Assembly (NCBI GenBank): GCA_016186985.1
Contig: JACPKO010000038.1
Location: 1-43,913 of the forward strand
Direction: 5' to 3'
From: Candidatus Daviesbacteria bacterium
Lineage (GTDB): Bacteria > Patescibacteriota > Microgenomatia > Daviesbacterales > UBA10151
Length of the DNA: 43,913 bases
Shown: in pieces, positions 15,534 through 23,643 of the stretch
How the letters are laid out: every line of letters starts with the position of its first letter
Position numbering within the stretch: position 1 is the first letter of the stretch
Notes under the pieces: model-generated
Databases searched by the model: none
Told to the model about the DNA's origin: nothing
What the model saw: only the letters and a program-made list of their open reading frames with translations
Position numbers and translations under genes: made by a program

Positions 15534-17249
15534 CTAATCCTGAGCAACCCTCAAAACCTCCTCCATTGTAGTCACTCCCTCTAACACTTTTAGATACCCA
15601 TCCTGCTTCAAAGTCATCATGCCCTCGGAAACTGCTTGTTTTTCTATATCAGTGGCAGAAGCCCTTTCTAAAGTAAGTCTCATGATTTTATCGGAAACAA
15701 CCAGTACTTCAAAAATACCAATCCGTCCGCTAAATCCCAATCCGCCGCATTCACTGCAGCCCTTGGCTTTATATAGCTGTATCGGGCGGCCTGCCGGCGT
15801 TAAATTTCCTAAAACTTGAGTGATATTAGCTTCCACTTCCTGTGGGGGGGAGTAAGTATAACGGCAATTTTGGCAAAGCTTGCGTAAAATTCTCTGACCC
15901 TGAACCGCATTTACTGACGATGCAAGCAGGAACGGCTCCATACCCATATCCAAAAGTCTTGGCAGTGATCCTGCTGCCGAATTAGTATGCAAAGTTGAAA
16001 AAACCTGGTGCCCTGTTAATGCAGCCTGGATGGCCAATTCTGCAGTTTCTGCGTCCCTGACCTCCCCAACCAAAATAATGTTCGGGTCCTGGCGTAAAAA
16101 AGACCTTAAGGCTGAGGCAAAAGTCAGACCAATCTGAGGGTTAACCTGAACCTGATTTGCACCCTCTATATGGTACTCAACAGGATCCTCAACAGTCAGG
16201 ATGTTAACCTTCGAACTTGAGAGTCTTGAAAGTATTGAATACAGGGTAGTAGTTTTACCTGAACCTGTAGGACCGCAGATCAGGATTATGCCATGAGTGC
16301 GGGTAAGTTGCATATCCAGGCTTTTTAAAGCACTGGCTCTTAACCCAAGTTCCAAAAGCGTTGGAGGTTTTTGAGATTTTGGCAGAAGCCTAAGGACTAT
16401 TTTTTCTCCAAAAATTGTCGGCAAGGTAGAAACACGTAGATCAATATCTATTCCTGTGTCTGAAAAAGTAAACCGGCCGTCTTGAGGCAATCTCCGTTCA
16501 TCAATTTTTAAACCCGACATAATCTTGATTCTTGATGCAACTGCTTCGTGGACTTTTTTAGGCAAAATTATTTTCTCATGGAGTATCCCGTCAATCCTGT
16601 ATCTCACGCGTGTCTGTGTTTCTTCAGGTTCAACATGGATATCCGAAGCCTTGGTTTTCACAGCGTAATCCAAAAGCTGGGTAACAATATTTGTGACCGG
16701 CGCCTCCTTAATTACTTCAGTCCTGTCAAAGTCCGAAGAGGCTTTTTCCTCCCTTGTGCTCACCGAACTTACCTCATTTAAGGCTGATACAACTTCTGAA
16801 GTCAGGTTTTGGGAGTATTGGTCTGAGATTGCATTAACTATTTCTTTCTCCAAAGCCAAAAACCTTGAAGTTTTCCTGCCGGTTTTTTTCTCAATGAATT
16901 GGATCACCTGGATATCCAACGGATCAGCCATGGCAATCGAAAGGATATTACCGCTTAGCTTAAAAGGGATCAGTTTGTACCTTCTGGCTACCTGCTCAGG
17001 GACCATGTTTAAAACTTCAGGTGATATTCCGGGCCGCTCCAAATCTTCAAGCTCAAGATAGGGGATGCCTAAAATTTTTGCCCGGGCCATTGCGATGTCT
17101 TTTTCCGTTGCAAAATTTCTGTCAAGTATTATCTTTTCGGGCGGAGTTCCTGTGTTAATATTTTCGAGCTTAATAGTTGAAACCTGCTCTGGGGTAAGTT
17201 TTCCTTCTTTTTCTAAAACATCAACAGTAGTCAGTTGAGATTCATCCAT
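15534..17249 (-). CDS. pilB: Type IV pilus extension ATPase PilB
   Basis: 571 residues. N-terminal GspE/MshE-like domain (about 1-145), then the ATPase core with ASDIHVEPEE, Walker A CGPTGSGKTTT (325-335), ILTVEDPVEYHIEG, Walker B DPNIILVGEVRD and TGHQVFSTLHTNSA. The four-cysteine zinc site (CQNC, then CSECGGLGFSGRIG) is typical of PilB/GspE and absent from PilT. It powers pilus assembly and heads the cluster. Confidence 0.95.
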   Translation of the reverse strand: MDESQLTTVDVLEKEGKLTPEQVSTIKLENINTGTPPEKIILDRNFATEKDIAMARAKILGIPYLELEDLERPGISPEVLNMVPEQVARRYKLIPFKLSGNILSIAMADPLDIQVIQFIEKKTGRKTSRFLALEKEIVNAISDQYSQNLTSEVVSALNEVSSVSTREEKASSDFDRTEVIKEAPVTNIVTQLLDYAVKTKASDIHVEPEETQTRVRYRIDGILHEKIILPKKVHEAVASRIKIMSGLKIDERRLPQDGRFTFSDTGIDIDLRVSTLPTIFGEKIVLRLLPKSQKPPTLLELGLRASALKSLDMQLTRTHGIILICGPTGSGKTTTLYSILSRLSSSKVNILTVEDPVEYHIEGANQVQVNPQIGLTFASALRSFLRQDPNIILVGEVRDAETAELAIQAALTGHQVFSTLHTNSAAGSLPRLLDMGMEPFLLASSVNAVQGQRILRKLCQNCRYTYSPPQEVEANITQVLGNLTPAGRPIQLYKAKGCSECGGLGFSGRIGIFEVLVVSDKIMRLTLERASATDIEKQAVSEGMMTLKQDGYLKVLEGVTTMEEVLRVAQD

Positions 17250-17287
17250 ACAAATTTAATCTGCAACCAGGGCAGGTTATTAAATCT

Positions 17288-17317
17288 ATTATCGTTAATT
17301 GGGTTGATTAGTGTCAA
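17288..17317 (-). promoter_or_regulatory. Promoter for the pilB operon
   Basis: Perfect TTGACA (17312-17317), 18-nt spacer, GATAAT (17288-17293, one mismatch). The start would leave a leader of about 30 nt before ATG 17249. It overlaps the end of the M23-like gene, so pilus expression can be set apart from the wall peptidases. Confidence 0.65.
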
Positions 17318-17832
17318 GAAGATTTTGGATCTTCTTTTAGCTCTTTTAGAAAACGAATCTCAAGACCTTTAAAACTGCTCCCCAGCTGTAATTTAAAAAC
17401 AAGCATATGCAAATGCTCGAGGTAAGGCTCCATCATCCAGCCGTTTAAACCGGTTACTGCCAGTTTTTGTCCGGTTTTAACAAAATCACCAATTTTAACT
17501 TTAACCGAACTTTTTTTAATATGCGCAAGCTGGGAATATTCGCCATTTTCGTGCGCAATTGTAATATAGTTTAGAAACGGAGCAAATTCCTCAGTCTCGC
17601 CATGCCTATCAAATTGGTCAACAATTTCAATAACCTTCCCGTCCAAAGGCGCTAAAACAGCACTGCCCAAATCAACTGCAAAATCAACCGCTCCGCGGAA
17701 AGGTCCTTCATGCGAAGGCCAATCATATAAAATGTTTTTGATTTTAGTTTCAGGATTTAGGGGAAGACTGTAAATATTTTTGGTTTTTTCGAAAGATGAT
17801 CTTTTAAAAAGGGAGGTGAATGTATTACTCAT
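17314..17832 (-). CDS. M23 (LytM)-like peptidase domain protein, first zinc histidine not seen
   Basis: 172 residues. M23 features: FRGAVDFAVDLGSAVLAPLDG (in parts: FRGAVDFAVD and LAPLDGKV), ITIAHENGEYSQLAHI with His104, VKIGDFVKTGQKLAVTG, and EHLHMLVF with His140/His142. The first zinc ligand of canonical HxGxD is Arg46 here (RGAVD), while Asp50 is kept. No signal peptide or transmembrane helix is visible. The gene follows the M15-like gene by 15 nt. Either this is a subfamily with another ligand or the domain is non-catalytic. Confidence 0.75.
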   Translation of the reverse strand: MSNTFTSLFKRSSFEKTKNIYSLPLNPETKIKNILYDWPSHEGPFRGAVDFAVDLGSAVLAPLDGKVIEIVDQFDRHGETEEFAPFLNYITIAHENGEYSQLAHIKKSSVKVKIGDFVKTGQKLAVTGLNGWMMEPYLEHLHMLVFKLQLGSSFKGLEIRFLKELKEDPKSS

Positions 17833-17847
17833 TTAGCCTAAGTATAA

Positions 17848-18570
17848 TCATTTTCTATGACTCCAGTGCCAGGGTTCAAAAGTAATGCCATCAGGATTCC
17901 CCTTGGGATAAGATAAAACAAATCCATATCTTGAAGCATTCTGCAGAAGCCATAAATATTCATCTGTAAGCGCGAAACTTTCGTCAACACCTCCTTCACT
18001 AACACCGGTTTTGGGAGCCAAATCTATTGCCTGTCTTTCCGGAAAACCATGTTCACTATGACCAACAGCTGCAACCAATTTGAATGTGCGATCGATATCA
18101 AAATCAAATCTTTGAAAATAGTTCAGCAATGTAACTAGTTGAAAGGCGGGCGATCTATAACCTGATTCCACAACTAAACCTCTATCTAAATCGCGCTTAA
18201 TATGCTCGTTCATTGCAAGATAAGCCCGATGCGTTCTTTCCGGAAGGTATTGAGTCTCAATCGGCGTTTCCCGTTGCCCCTCCTGAGCATTTACCAAATA
18301 ACGCTGACCTCTAATAGGAACTAAATCTGCCGGAGGCGGCATTATTCCAAGATGAGAAGTAGCCACCCCGTGATTTTTAGGATCAATGGCTAAAATTCTC
18401 CCCACAAATTGTAATTCCTTGGCATTAAGCAGAGAATAGAGCTGATCAAATCCCATCCTAGCCGCTGCACTGTCAACCGGATCATCCGCTATCTGAACTC
18501 TTTCTAAAATAGAACTGACTGTCAATCGATCTATCCTTGCAATATTGAATCTCTTTCCTCGTTCTGTCAT
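17848..18570 (-). CDS. M15 family D-Ala-D-Ala (VanY-like) carboxypeptidase
   Basis: 240 residues. The catalytic half contains VVESGYRSPAFQ (133-144), GHSEHGFPERQAIDLAP with His174 and Asp183 as zinc ligands, and EPWHWSHR with Glu232 and His235. All key residues of M15B peptidases are present. These enzymes trim peptidoglycan stem peptides. The first half (1-110) is unrecognised, and there is no signal peptide or membrane helix, so the export route is unclear. A strong promoter with no leader precedes it. Confidence 0.85.
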   Translation of the reverse strand: MTERGKRFNIARIDRLTVSSILERVQIADDPVDSAAARMGFDQLYSLLNAKELQFVGRILAIDPKNHGVATSHLGIMPPPADLVPIRGQRYLVNAQEGQRETPIETQYLPERTHRAYLAMNEHIKRDLDRGLVVESGYRSPAFQLVTLLNYFQRFDFDIDRTFKLVAAVGHSEHGFPERQAIDLAPKTGVSEGGVDESFALTDEYLWLLQNASRYGFVLSYPKGNPDGITFEPWHWSHRK

Positions 18571-18576
18571 ACGAGA

Positions 18577-18605
18577 ATATTAAACTTATAGTAAACAAGA
18601 GTCAA
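18577..18605 (-). promoter_or_regulatory. Promoter of the M15 peptidase gene (leaderless)
   Basis: TTGACT (18600-18605), 17-nt spacer, TAATAT (18577-18582). Only 6 nt separate the -10 from ATG 18570, so the transcript is predicted to start at the A of the ATG. Confidence 0.65.
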
Positions 18606-18625
18606 AAAGATGCGCCTAATTTTTT

Positions 18626-18639
18626 AACTATTAATAGTT
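18626..18639. promoter_or_regulatory. 14-bp perfect palindrome between divergent genes; candidate operator
   Basis: AACTATTAATAGTT is a perfect dyad placed between the M15 promoter and the TrmB-like gene promoter. A link to the adjacent regulator is inference. Confidence 0.45.
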
Positions 18640-18690
18640 TAGATTGTTCCAGAAAGCTAATTCATTTATTACTTATTTTGTCCAATTATG

Positions 18691-18720
18691 TTAGACATTT
18701 AATATATTCTGTGCTAAAAT
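18691..18720 (+). promoter_or_regulatory. Candidate promoter of the TrmB-like regulator
   Basis: TTAGAC (18691-18696), 18-nt spacer, TAAAAT (18715-18720), 14 nt before ATG 18735. It lies downstream of the TTG at 18678, which argues against that upstream start. Confidence 0.5.
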
Positions 18721-18734
18721 TATGTTTATTATTT

Positions 18735-19484
18735 ATGGATAAAATAATTCAGAAAACATTAGCAAGTCTAGGGCTTAATCCTAAAGAAATTAAGTTTTAT
18801 GAAACCTGTTTTAAATTAGGGCCGTCAACAGTAAATGAAATTGCTAAACAGTCCCGACTGCAAAGATCAACGGCCTACCTAATTGCCCAGGAACTAATCA
18901 AAAAGGGTTTTTTGCAGGAAGATTTAAAACAATATAAGAAAAAAGTATTCGCTCTAAATCCGGCTAAGTTACTACAAATGCTTTCCTCAAAACAAAGACT
19001 GCTAAGAAGGCAGGAATTAGAACTGGAGGAAGCATTGCCATCCTTACAATCCCAATATCAGTCTTCAGAAATAAGGCCGAAGGTAAAAGTTTTTGAAGGA
19101 AAAATGGGTCTTTTGCAAATCTGGAATGATATTTTATCAACAAAAGGAGAGATCCTATGTTGGACCAATCAGGAAACAGAAAATTTGGGAATAGGACTCC
19201 TAAACGATAAGTTTATCAAGGTGAGAATTAAAAAGGGGATAAGGATCCGGGTGCTTGCTGTTAATAACCCAAGGGGAATGCAACTTCCACCTAAAGATAG
19301 CCAATCCTTTAGAGTAACTAAAATTCTTCCAAAAGAAACTTTTTTTACAACTGAAACTTACATATATGATAATAAGGTGGCAATTTTGGATTACACAAAA
19401 GATATTATCGGAACAATTATTGAAAGCTTGCCGATTTCTTCCGCGCAAAGAGCAATATTCGAACTTTCCTGGACTCGCCTCTAA
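18735..19484 (+). CDS. TrmB-like transcriptional regulator
   Basis: 249 residues from ATG 18735. An N-terminal winged helix (about 8-75) reads LGLNPKEIKFYETCFKLG, then STVNEIAKQSRLQRSTAYLI as recognition region, as in TrmB. A coiled coil (85-108) leads to a C-terminal PLD-like effector domain (PKVKVFEGKMGLLQIWNDIL, then GEILCWTN). TrmB proteins sense sugars or other ligands in archaea and are common in Patescibacteria. It is divergent from the M15/M23 pair and may control them or itself. Reading from TTG 18678 would add 19 hydrophobic residues and is disfavoured by the promoter position. Confidence 0.82.
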   Translation: MDKIIQKTLASLGLNPKEIKFYETCFKLGPSTVNEIAKQSRLQRSTAYLIAQELIKKGFLQEDLKQYKKKVFALNPAKLLQMLSSKQRLLRRQELELEEALPSLQSQYQSSEIRPKVKVFEGKMGLLQIWNDILSTKGEILCWTNQETENLGIGLLNDKFIKVRIKKGIRIRVLAVNNPRGMQLPPKDSQSFRVTKILPKETFFTTETYIYDNKVAILDYTKDIIGTIIESLPISSAQRAIFELSWTRL

Positions 19485-19529
19485 ATTTATATCTTCTTTT
19501 TTTAGGCAATCTCTGTTACAAAGCTCTAT

Positions 19530-20004
19530 ATGCAGCCGGAGATTATTGTTTCTAAAAACAGGGAAGCTCGCGATCAAAAGATTTGGCAAATACTGGAAGG
19601 ATTTAAAATCAAGAGTGACAACCTGGATATTTTAGTATTCGATGATGAAAAGATTGGTATAGCGCAAATTAAGCAGTTAATAAAGCACCTCTCACTTATC
19701 AAGATGCCACATCGAAAGTTCAAAGTTCAAAGTTCAAAGTTCAAAGTTTGATATTGACAAAATTTTAAACGCTTCCATCGAGGAAAGGTTTGAGATCATT
19801 GAGAAAACTGAGGATAAAGAGAGGTTTTTAGAAAACTTGATTCAGTCATACCGCGAGAAAATAAACAATCCAGATGTCATTTCATATCAAACCTCCGAGA
19901 TTGGATTTTTGGAGGATTTATTGCAGGCACAGATTTGGAAGGAGTCAAACGTTAATATCCGGACTATTTTAGAATACCTTATGCTCAGATTAAAAAGTGA
20001 CTAG
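19530..20004 (+). pseudogene. Remnant of DNA polymerase III delta-prime (HolB-like), frameshifted with the central part missing
   Basis: The first frame (19530-19751, ATG start) gives about 62 residues resembling the start of short delta-prime proteins: PEIIVSKNREARDQKIWQIL, then DILVFDDEKIGIAQIKQLIK. It then runs into AAAGTTC heptamers and stops. A second frame, from 19747 to TAG 20002-20004, continues with DIDKILNASIEERFEIIEK and ends NVNIRTILEYLMLRL, like the delta-prime C-terminus. The missing middle should hold the sensor-1 and SRC segments of the AAA+ clamp-loader fold. Either the gene is dead, with another copy elsewhere, or the assembly collapsed a repeat here. Family assignment is by recognition only. 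Confidence 0.6.
19715..19749 (+). repeat. AAAGTTC heptamer array at the break in the delta-prime remnant
   Basis: Four exact units (19715-19742) and a fifth ending AAAGTTT (19743-19749). The reading frame changes here. Confidence 0.9.
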
Positions 20005-20042
20005 TTTGGATTATTCCAACAGTCTAAAATATGAATATTACC

Positions 20043-20071
20043 TTGCAATAATTTGCTTGAGCTGTTAAACT
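20043..20071 (+). promoter_or_regulatory. Candidate promoter of gyrB
   Basis: TTGCAA (20043-20048), 17-nt spacer, TAAACT (20066-20071). ATG 20079 is 7 nt after the -10, which predicts a leaderless mRNA. Both boxes are imperfect. Confidence 0.4.
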
Positions 20072-20078
20072 CTCTTAC

Positions 20079-22103
20079 ATGGCAAAGACCGCTTATGATG
20101 CATCCCAAATCCAGGTTCTTGAAGGGCTGGAACCTGTACGTAAACGGCCCGGAATGTATATCGGGTCTACAGACTCAAGAGGGCTTCACCATTTAATTAA
20201 AGAGGTTGTTGATAACTCTATTGACGAAGCCTTAGCCGGTTTTGCCAAAAATATCTGGGTGGTTTTGCATAAGGACAGTTATGTTACCGTCGCCGACGAC
20301 GGCCGGGGAATTCCGGTTGACATCCACCCTAAAACAGGCAAATCAGCCCTCGAAGTTATTATGACCACGCTTCATGCCGGAGGTAAGTTCGGATCTGAAG
20401 GATACAAGATCTCCTCAGGCTTGCATGGAGTCGGTGTTTCAGCAGTTAATGCATTGTCAGATTACCAGCGGGCCGAGGTTAAAAGGGGAGGTAAAATTTA
20501 TTTTCAGGAGTACAAAAGGGGAGTGCCCCAAAATGATGTCAGAGAAACGAAAGCCGAAGACGAAAAAAGACCTTTCGAAACTAGTTTTATTTGGACAGTT
20601 GCAACAGGGACCAAGGTCACCTTTTTAGCAGATGCAACAATTCTTTCAACGATTGTCCCGGAATTTGAAAAAGTCAAAAGGCAATTAAGACAGGTTGCTT
20701 ATTTAGTCGCTGGAATTTCTTTCCATTTATATGACGAAAGAAGCGGGGAAAAGCAGCATTTCTTTTTCCAGTCAGGTATTGCAGCCCTAATTAAACAGCT
20801 AAACCGCAACAAAGGGTTAATTCACCAAAGCCCGGTTATCATAAACCGCGAAGTTAACGAAATTGCAGTTGAAATAGCCGTTCAGTATAACGAAGGGTTT
20901 AATGAAACAGTCGAGAGTTTTGCCAATGTTGTCCCTACAACCGAAGGCGGAACCCATGTTACCGGATTTAGAACCGCATTAACGCGCGTAATCAATGACT
21001 ACGCCCGGAAAATTGAAGCCTTAAAAGATAAAGACGAAAACTTTACCGGAGATGATATCAAGGAAGGTTTAACTGCGGTTATTTCCATCAAGATGGAGTC
21101 GGATAGAATCCAGTTTGAATCCCAGACCAAGGAAAAATTAGGCAATGCTGAAGTCCAGACTGCAGTCAACCAGGTCACAAAAGAGGGCCTGGAAACTTTC
21201 TTTGAGGAAAACCCTTCAGATGGAAGAAGAATTATTGAAAAAATATTCCTTGCAGCAAAAGCCAGGGCTGCTGCCAGGGCTGCTAAAGACGCGGTTATCA
21301 GAAAAGGCGCCTTAGAGGGAATGACTCTACCGGGAAAATTAGCAGATTGCCAGGAAAAAAATCCTGCAAACTCGGAACTTTATATCGTTGAAGGGGATAG
21401 TGCAGGAGGTTCAGCTAAACAGGGTAGGGACAGAAAATCCCAGGCAATACTTCCGCTTAAAGGAAAGATCTTAAACACTGAAAGGGCGCGTCTTGATAAA
21501 ATATTAGAATTTGAGGAAATAAAAGCCCTGGTTATTGCCCTTGGAACCGGAATTGGCGACATAGTCCAGTATGAAAAGGTACGTTACCACCGGATAATTT
21601 TAATGACTGACGCTGATGTTGACGGTTCGCATATCCGCACACTGTTACTGACTTTTATTTTCAGGTACTTACCTGAACTAATTACGAGAGGATATGTTTA
21701 TATTGCACAGCCGCCTTTGTTTAAAATCCAAAGGGGCAAAGAAATCCATTATGCTTTTACAGATTTACAGCGGGACGCAATTTTACTTAAAATCCGCGGC
21801 GGGGGCAAGACCAAACTCACTGATGATGTTGTGCTTCCTACCGAAGGTGAAGAAACATCAGAATCTGCACAAGTTAAAAAAGCTTCATCCATTATCATCC
21901 AGCGCTATAAAGGTTTGGGGGAGATGAATCCGGAACAGCTTTGGGAAACTACTATGAACCCGGAAAATCGGGTTTTAAAACAGATCACAATCGAAGATGC
22001 AGAAAAAGCTGATGAGGTATTTACAATGCTTATGGGAGACGAGGTCCCTCCGCGCAAACGATTTATCCAAACCCACGCGAAGCAGGCTATATTAGACATA
22101 TAG
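20079..22103 (+). CDS. gyrB: DNA gyrase subunit B
   Basis: 674 residues. GHKL ATPase motifs: VVDNSIDEALAG, VADDGRGIPVD, then GGKFGSEGYKISSGLHGVG. The transducer and TOPRIM domains follow, with EGDSAGGSAKQGRDRKSQAI, PLKGKILNTE and the metal-binding DADVDGSHIRTLLL. The C-terminal tail ends RKRFIQTHAKQAILDI. ParE shares most of these, but the gyrA gene in the same window carries a GyrA box, so gyrase is the best name. It introduces negative supercoils with GyrA. Confidence 0.95.
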   Translation: MAKTAYDASQIQVLEGLEPVRKRPGMYIGSTDSRGLHHLIKEVVDNSIDEALAGFAKNIWVVLHKDSYVTVADDGRGIPVDIHPKTGKSALEVIMTTLHAGGKFGSEGYKISSGLHGVGVSAVNALSDYQRAEVKRGGKIYFQEYKRGVPQNDVRETKAEDEKRPFETSFIWTVATGTKVTFLADATILSTIVPEFEKVKRQLRQVAYLVAGISFHLYDERSGEKQHFFFQSGIAALIKQLNRNKGLIHQSPVIINREVNEIAVEIAVQYNEGFNETVESFANVVPTTEGGTHVTGFRTALTRVINDYARKIEALKDKDENFTGDDIKEGLTAVISIKMESDRIQFESQTKEKLGNAEVQTAVNQVTKEGLETFFEENPSDGRRIIEKIFLAAKARAAARAAKDAVIRKGALEGMTLPGKLADCQEKNPANSELYIVEGDSAGGSAKQGRDRKSQAILPLKGKILNTERARLDKILEFEEIKALVIALGTGIGDIVQYEKVRYHRIILMTDADVDGSHIRTLLLTFIFRYLPELITRGYVYIAQPPLFKIQRGKEIHYAFTDLQRDAILLKIRGGGKTKLTDDVVLPTEGEETSESAQVKKASSIIIQRYKGLGEMNPEQLWETTMNPENRVLKQITIEDAEKADEVFTMLMGDEVPPRKRFIQTHAKQAILDI

Positions 22104-22114
22104 ACTGCGAAGAT

Positions 22115-23566
22115 TTAAATTTTATACCGCTTGCCAAAAGGTTTAACCAGACTTGGAGTCAACCAGAATTCAGGTTCGATCGCAACAGAGACGGGTTTTT
22201 TCTGTTCCCGCTCCTTTGCAACCATTTCTAAAAAGTCCCTTGTTATCTTCAGGTAGTTAAATTTATCTACATGTTCCAAACCTCTTTTGATAATTTCCTC
22301 ACGATTAATTTCACCTTTTAAAACCTGTGCAATTTTTCTGGCCAAATCTTTAGGATCAGAGTGCTTAGCATATAAGCTGTGTTCTCCAGCAGCTTCCGGT
22401 ACTCCACCCACCCTGGTTGTGAGCATTACACAACCTGAAGCCTGGTATTCTAACGCGCTGATACACAAAGTTTCAACAAAGGTTGGGGTAGGTTTTGTTG
22501 GAATTATCCCCAAGACTGACGATTGCATTAACGCCCTCTTTTTCTCGGGATCCAAAATTGCGCCTGTAAAATAAACATCAGTCAATTTTAGATCAGAGGC
22601 TAGTTTTTTTAGGTTATCCAGTTCAATTCCGTCTCCACCAATTACCAGGCAGGTTTTCGGGAAGGTTTTTTTTATCATGCCGTAAGCCTTAATCAAATCA
22701 TCTATGCCTTTTTCAGGAAATACCCTGCCAAAAGTGGAGATTATTTTGAAATTTGGATTTATTTTAAACTCCTTCTTAAAGTTTTTTATTGCTTTCATAT
22801 CTTTTTTCTTTAAATATTCATTCTCAACAGGAGCGTATAATACTTGCAGTTTTGAGGCTATTTGGCTGGACGCTTCCGGAGGAAGGATGATACTGGAAAA
22901 CTCAATAATTTTATCCTTTGCATATTTGGAAACAGCAAACATTAAATCACCCTCTAACAGCTGGAGCAGTAAAAACTTTCCCTGGCCATCCTCAAGATGA
23001 TTGGCTATAGAATTCAAAATATCTGACCCAATGGCTTTGTGGGCTGTAATTACTTCTTTATTAAGTATTTTTTTTGCATATAATTTCGCCTGATTGGCAA
23101 TATAAGCATGCGGATCAAGGTAGTATGTTGATAAAACATTAACCCCTTTATTTTGCACCAGGTTAATTACCCTTCCAATAAAAGCTTTAATCAGTTCACC
23201 GTCAAAAACTTTCACATCTGCTTGCGCTAGAGGGTTAATCCTGTGGATGTTTACGAATTTTTCTGATTTTTCCTTGAGTTTAAAATAATCATCAACTTTA
23301 GGCTGGTTGTTATGAAGCTCCACGGGCGTAAGCCCGTGGTTTCTTCTCAGCTTCACAGCTAAAGCTGTGTTATTTAAAGCATTAATCCTCGGATTTACAT
23401 CCGAGGTTTTCTGCTGTAGCTGATAAAGAGTTGGGTTATAAGTTACCTGGTGGTGTTTATAGCCGGTAATCTCAAATAAAGCTTTTGCCTGGTTTTTAGC
23501 TTCGGTTGAAGGACCTGATATATAGGGCGGATATTTACTTATGGTAGCAACTAATGGTTTTTTCAT
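22115..23566 (-). CDS. GT4-family glycosyltransferase with an in-frame palindrome insert
   Basis: 483 residues, GT-B fold. The C-terminal nucleotide-sugar domain shows IISTFGRVFPEKGIDDLIKA, then LVIGGDGIELDNLKKLA, VYFTGAI and a region TFVETLCISALEYQASGCVM with the conserved E-x7-E pattern. The N-terminal half is longer than usual, because residues 53-86 are encoded by three stem-loops (23320-23406). The reading frame is preserved through them. Substrate unknown; envelope glycans or glycolipids are likely. It has its own promoter. Confidence 0.85.
   Translation of the reverse strand: MKKPLVATISKYPPYISGPSTEAKNQAKALFEITGYKHHQVTYNPTLYQLQQKTSDVNPRINALNNTALAVKLRRNHGLTPVELHNNQPKVDDYFKLKEKSEKFVNIHRINPLAQADVKVFDGELIKAFIGRVINLVQNKGVNVLSTYYLDPHAYIANQAKLYAKKILNKEVITAHKAIGSDILNSIANHLEDGQGKFLLLQLLEGDLMFAVSKYAKDKIIEFSSIILPPEASSQIASKLQVLYAPVENEYLKKKDMKAIKNFKKEFKINPNFKIISTFGRVFPEKGIDDLIKAYGMIKKTFPKTCLVIGGDGIELDNLKKLASDLKLTDVYFTGAILDPEKKRALMQSSVLGIIPTKPTPTFVETLCISALEYQASGCVMLTTRVGGVPEAAGEHSLYAKHSDPKDLARKIAQVLKGEINREEIIKRGLEHVDKFNYLKITRDFLEMVAKEREQKKPVSVAIEPEFWLTPSLVKPFGKRYKI
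23320..23406. repeat. Three consecutive stem-loops inside a glycosyltransferase gene
   Basis: CCACGGGC-GTAA-GCCCGTGG (23320-23339), CACAGCTAAAGCTGTG (23354-23369) and CCTCGGAT-TTAC-ATCCGAGG (23387-23406). All three are near perfect, evenly spaced and fully translated. They look like one mobile or REP-like unit. Confidence 0.85.
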
Positions 23567-23592
23567 TGTTTGCTTTTCGGGACTAAACGGGT

Positions 23593-23621
23593 ACTATAAC
23601 GGGTTTTAAACAAAGAATCAA
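23593..23621 (-). promoter_or_regulatory. Promoter of the glycosyltransferase at 22115-23566
   Basis: TTGATT (23616-23621), 17-nt spacer, TATAGT (23593-23598), 26 nt before ATG 23566. Confidence 0.55.
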
Positions 23622-23643
23622 CTAGCGAATATTGTGACTGAAA

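Noticed and set aside
18678..18734. Longer start of the TrmB-like gene (TTG 18678)
   Set aside because: It adds a hydrophobic 19-residue extension unlike the family and begins upstream of the likely -35/-10 boxes.
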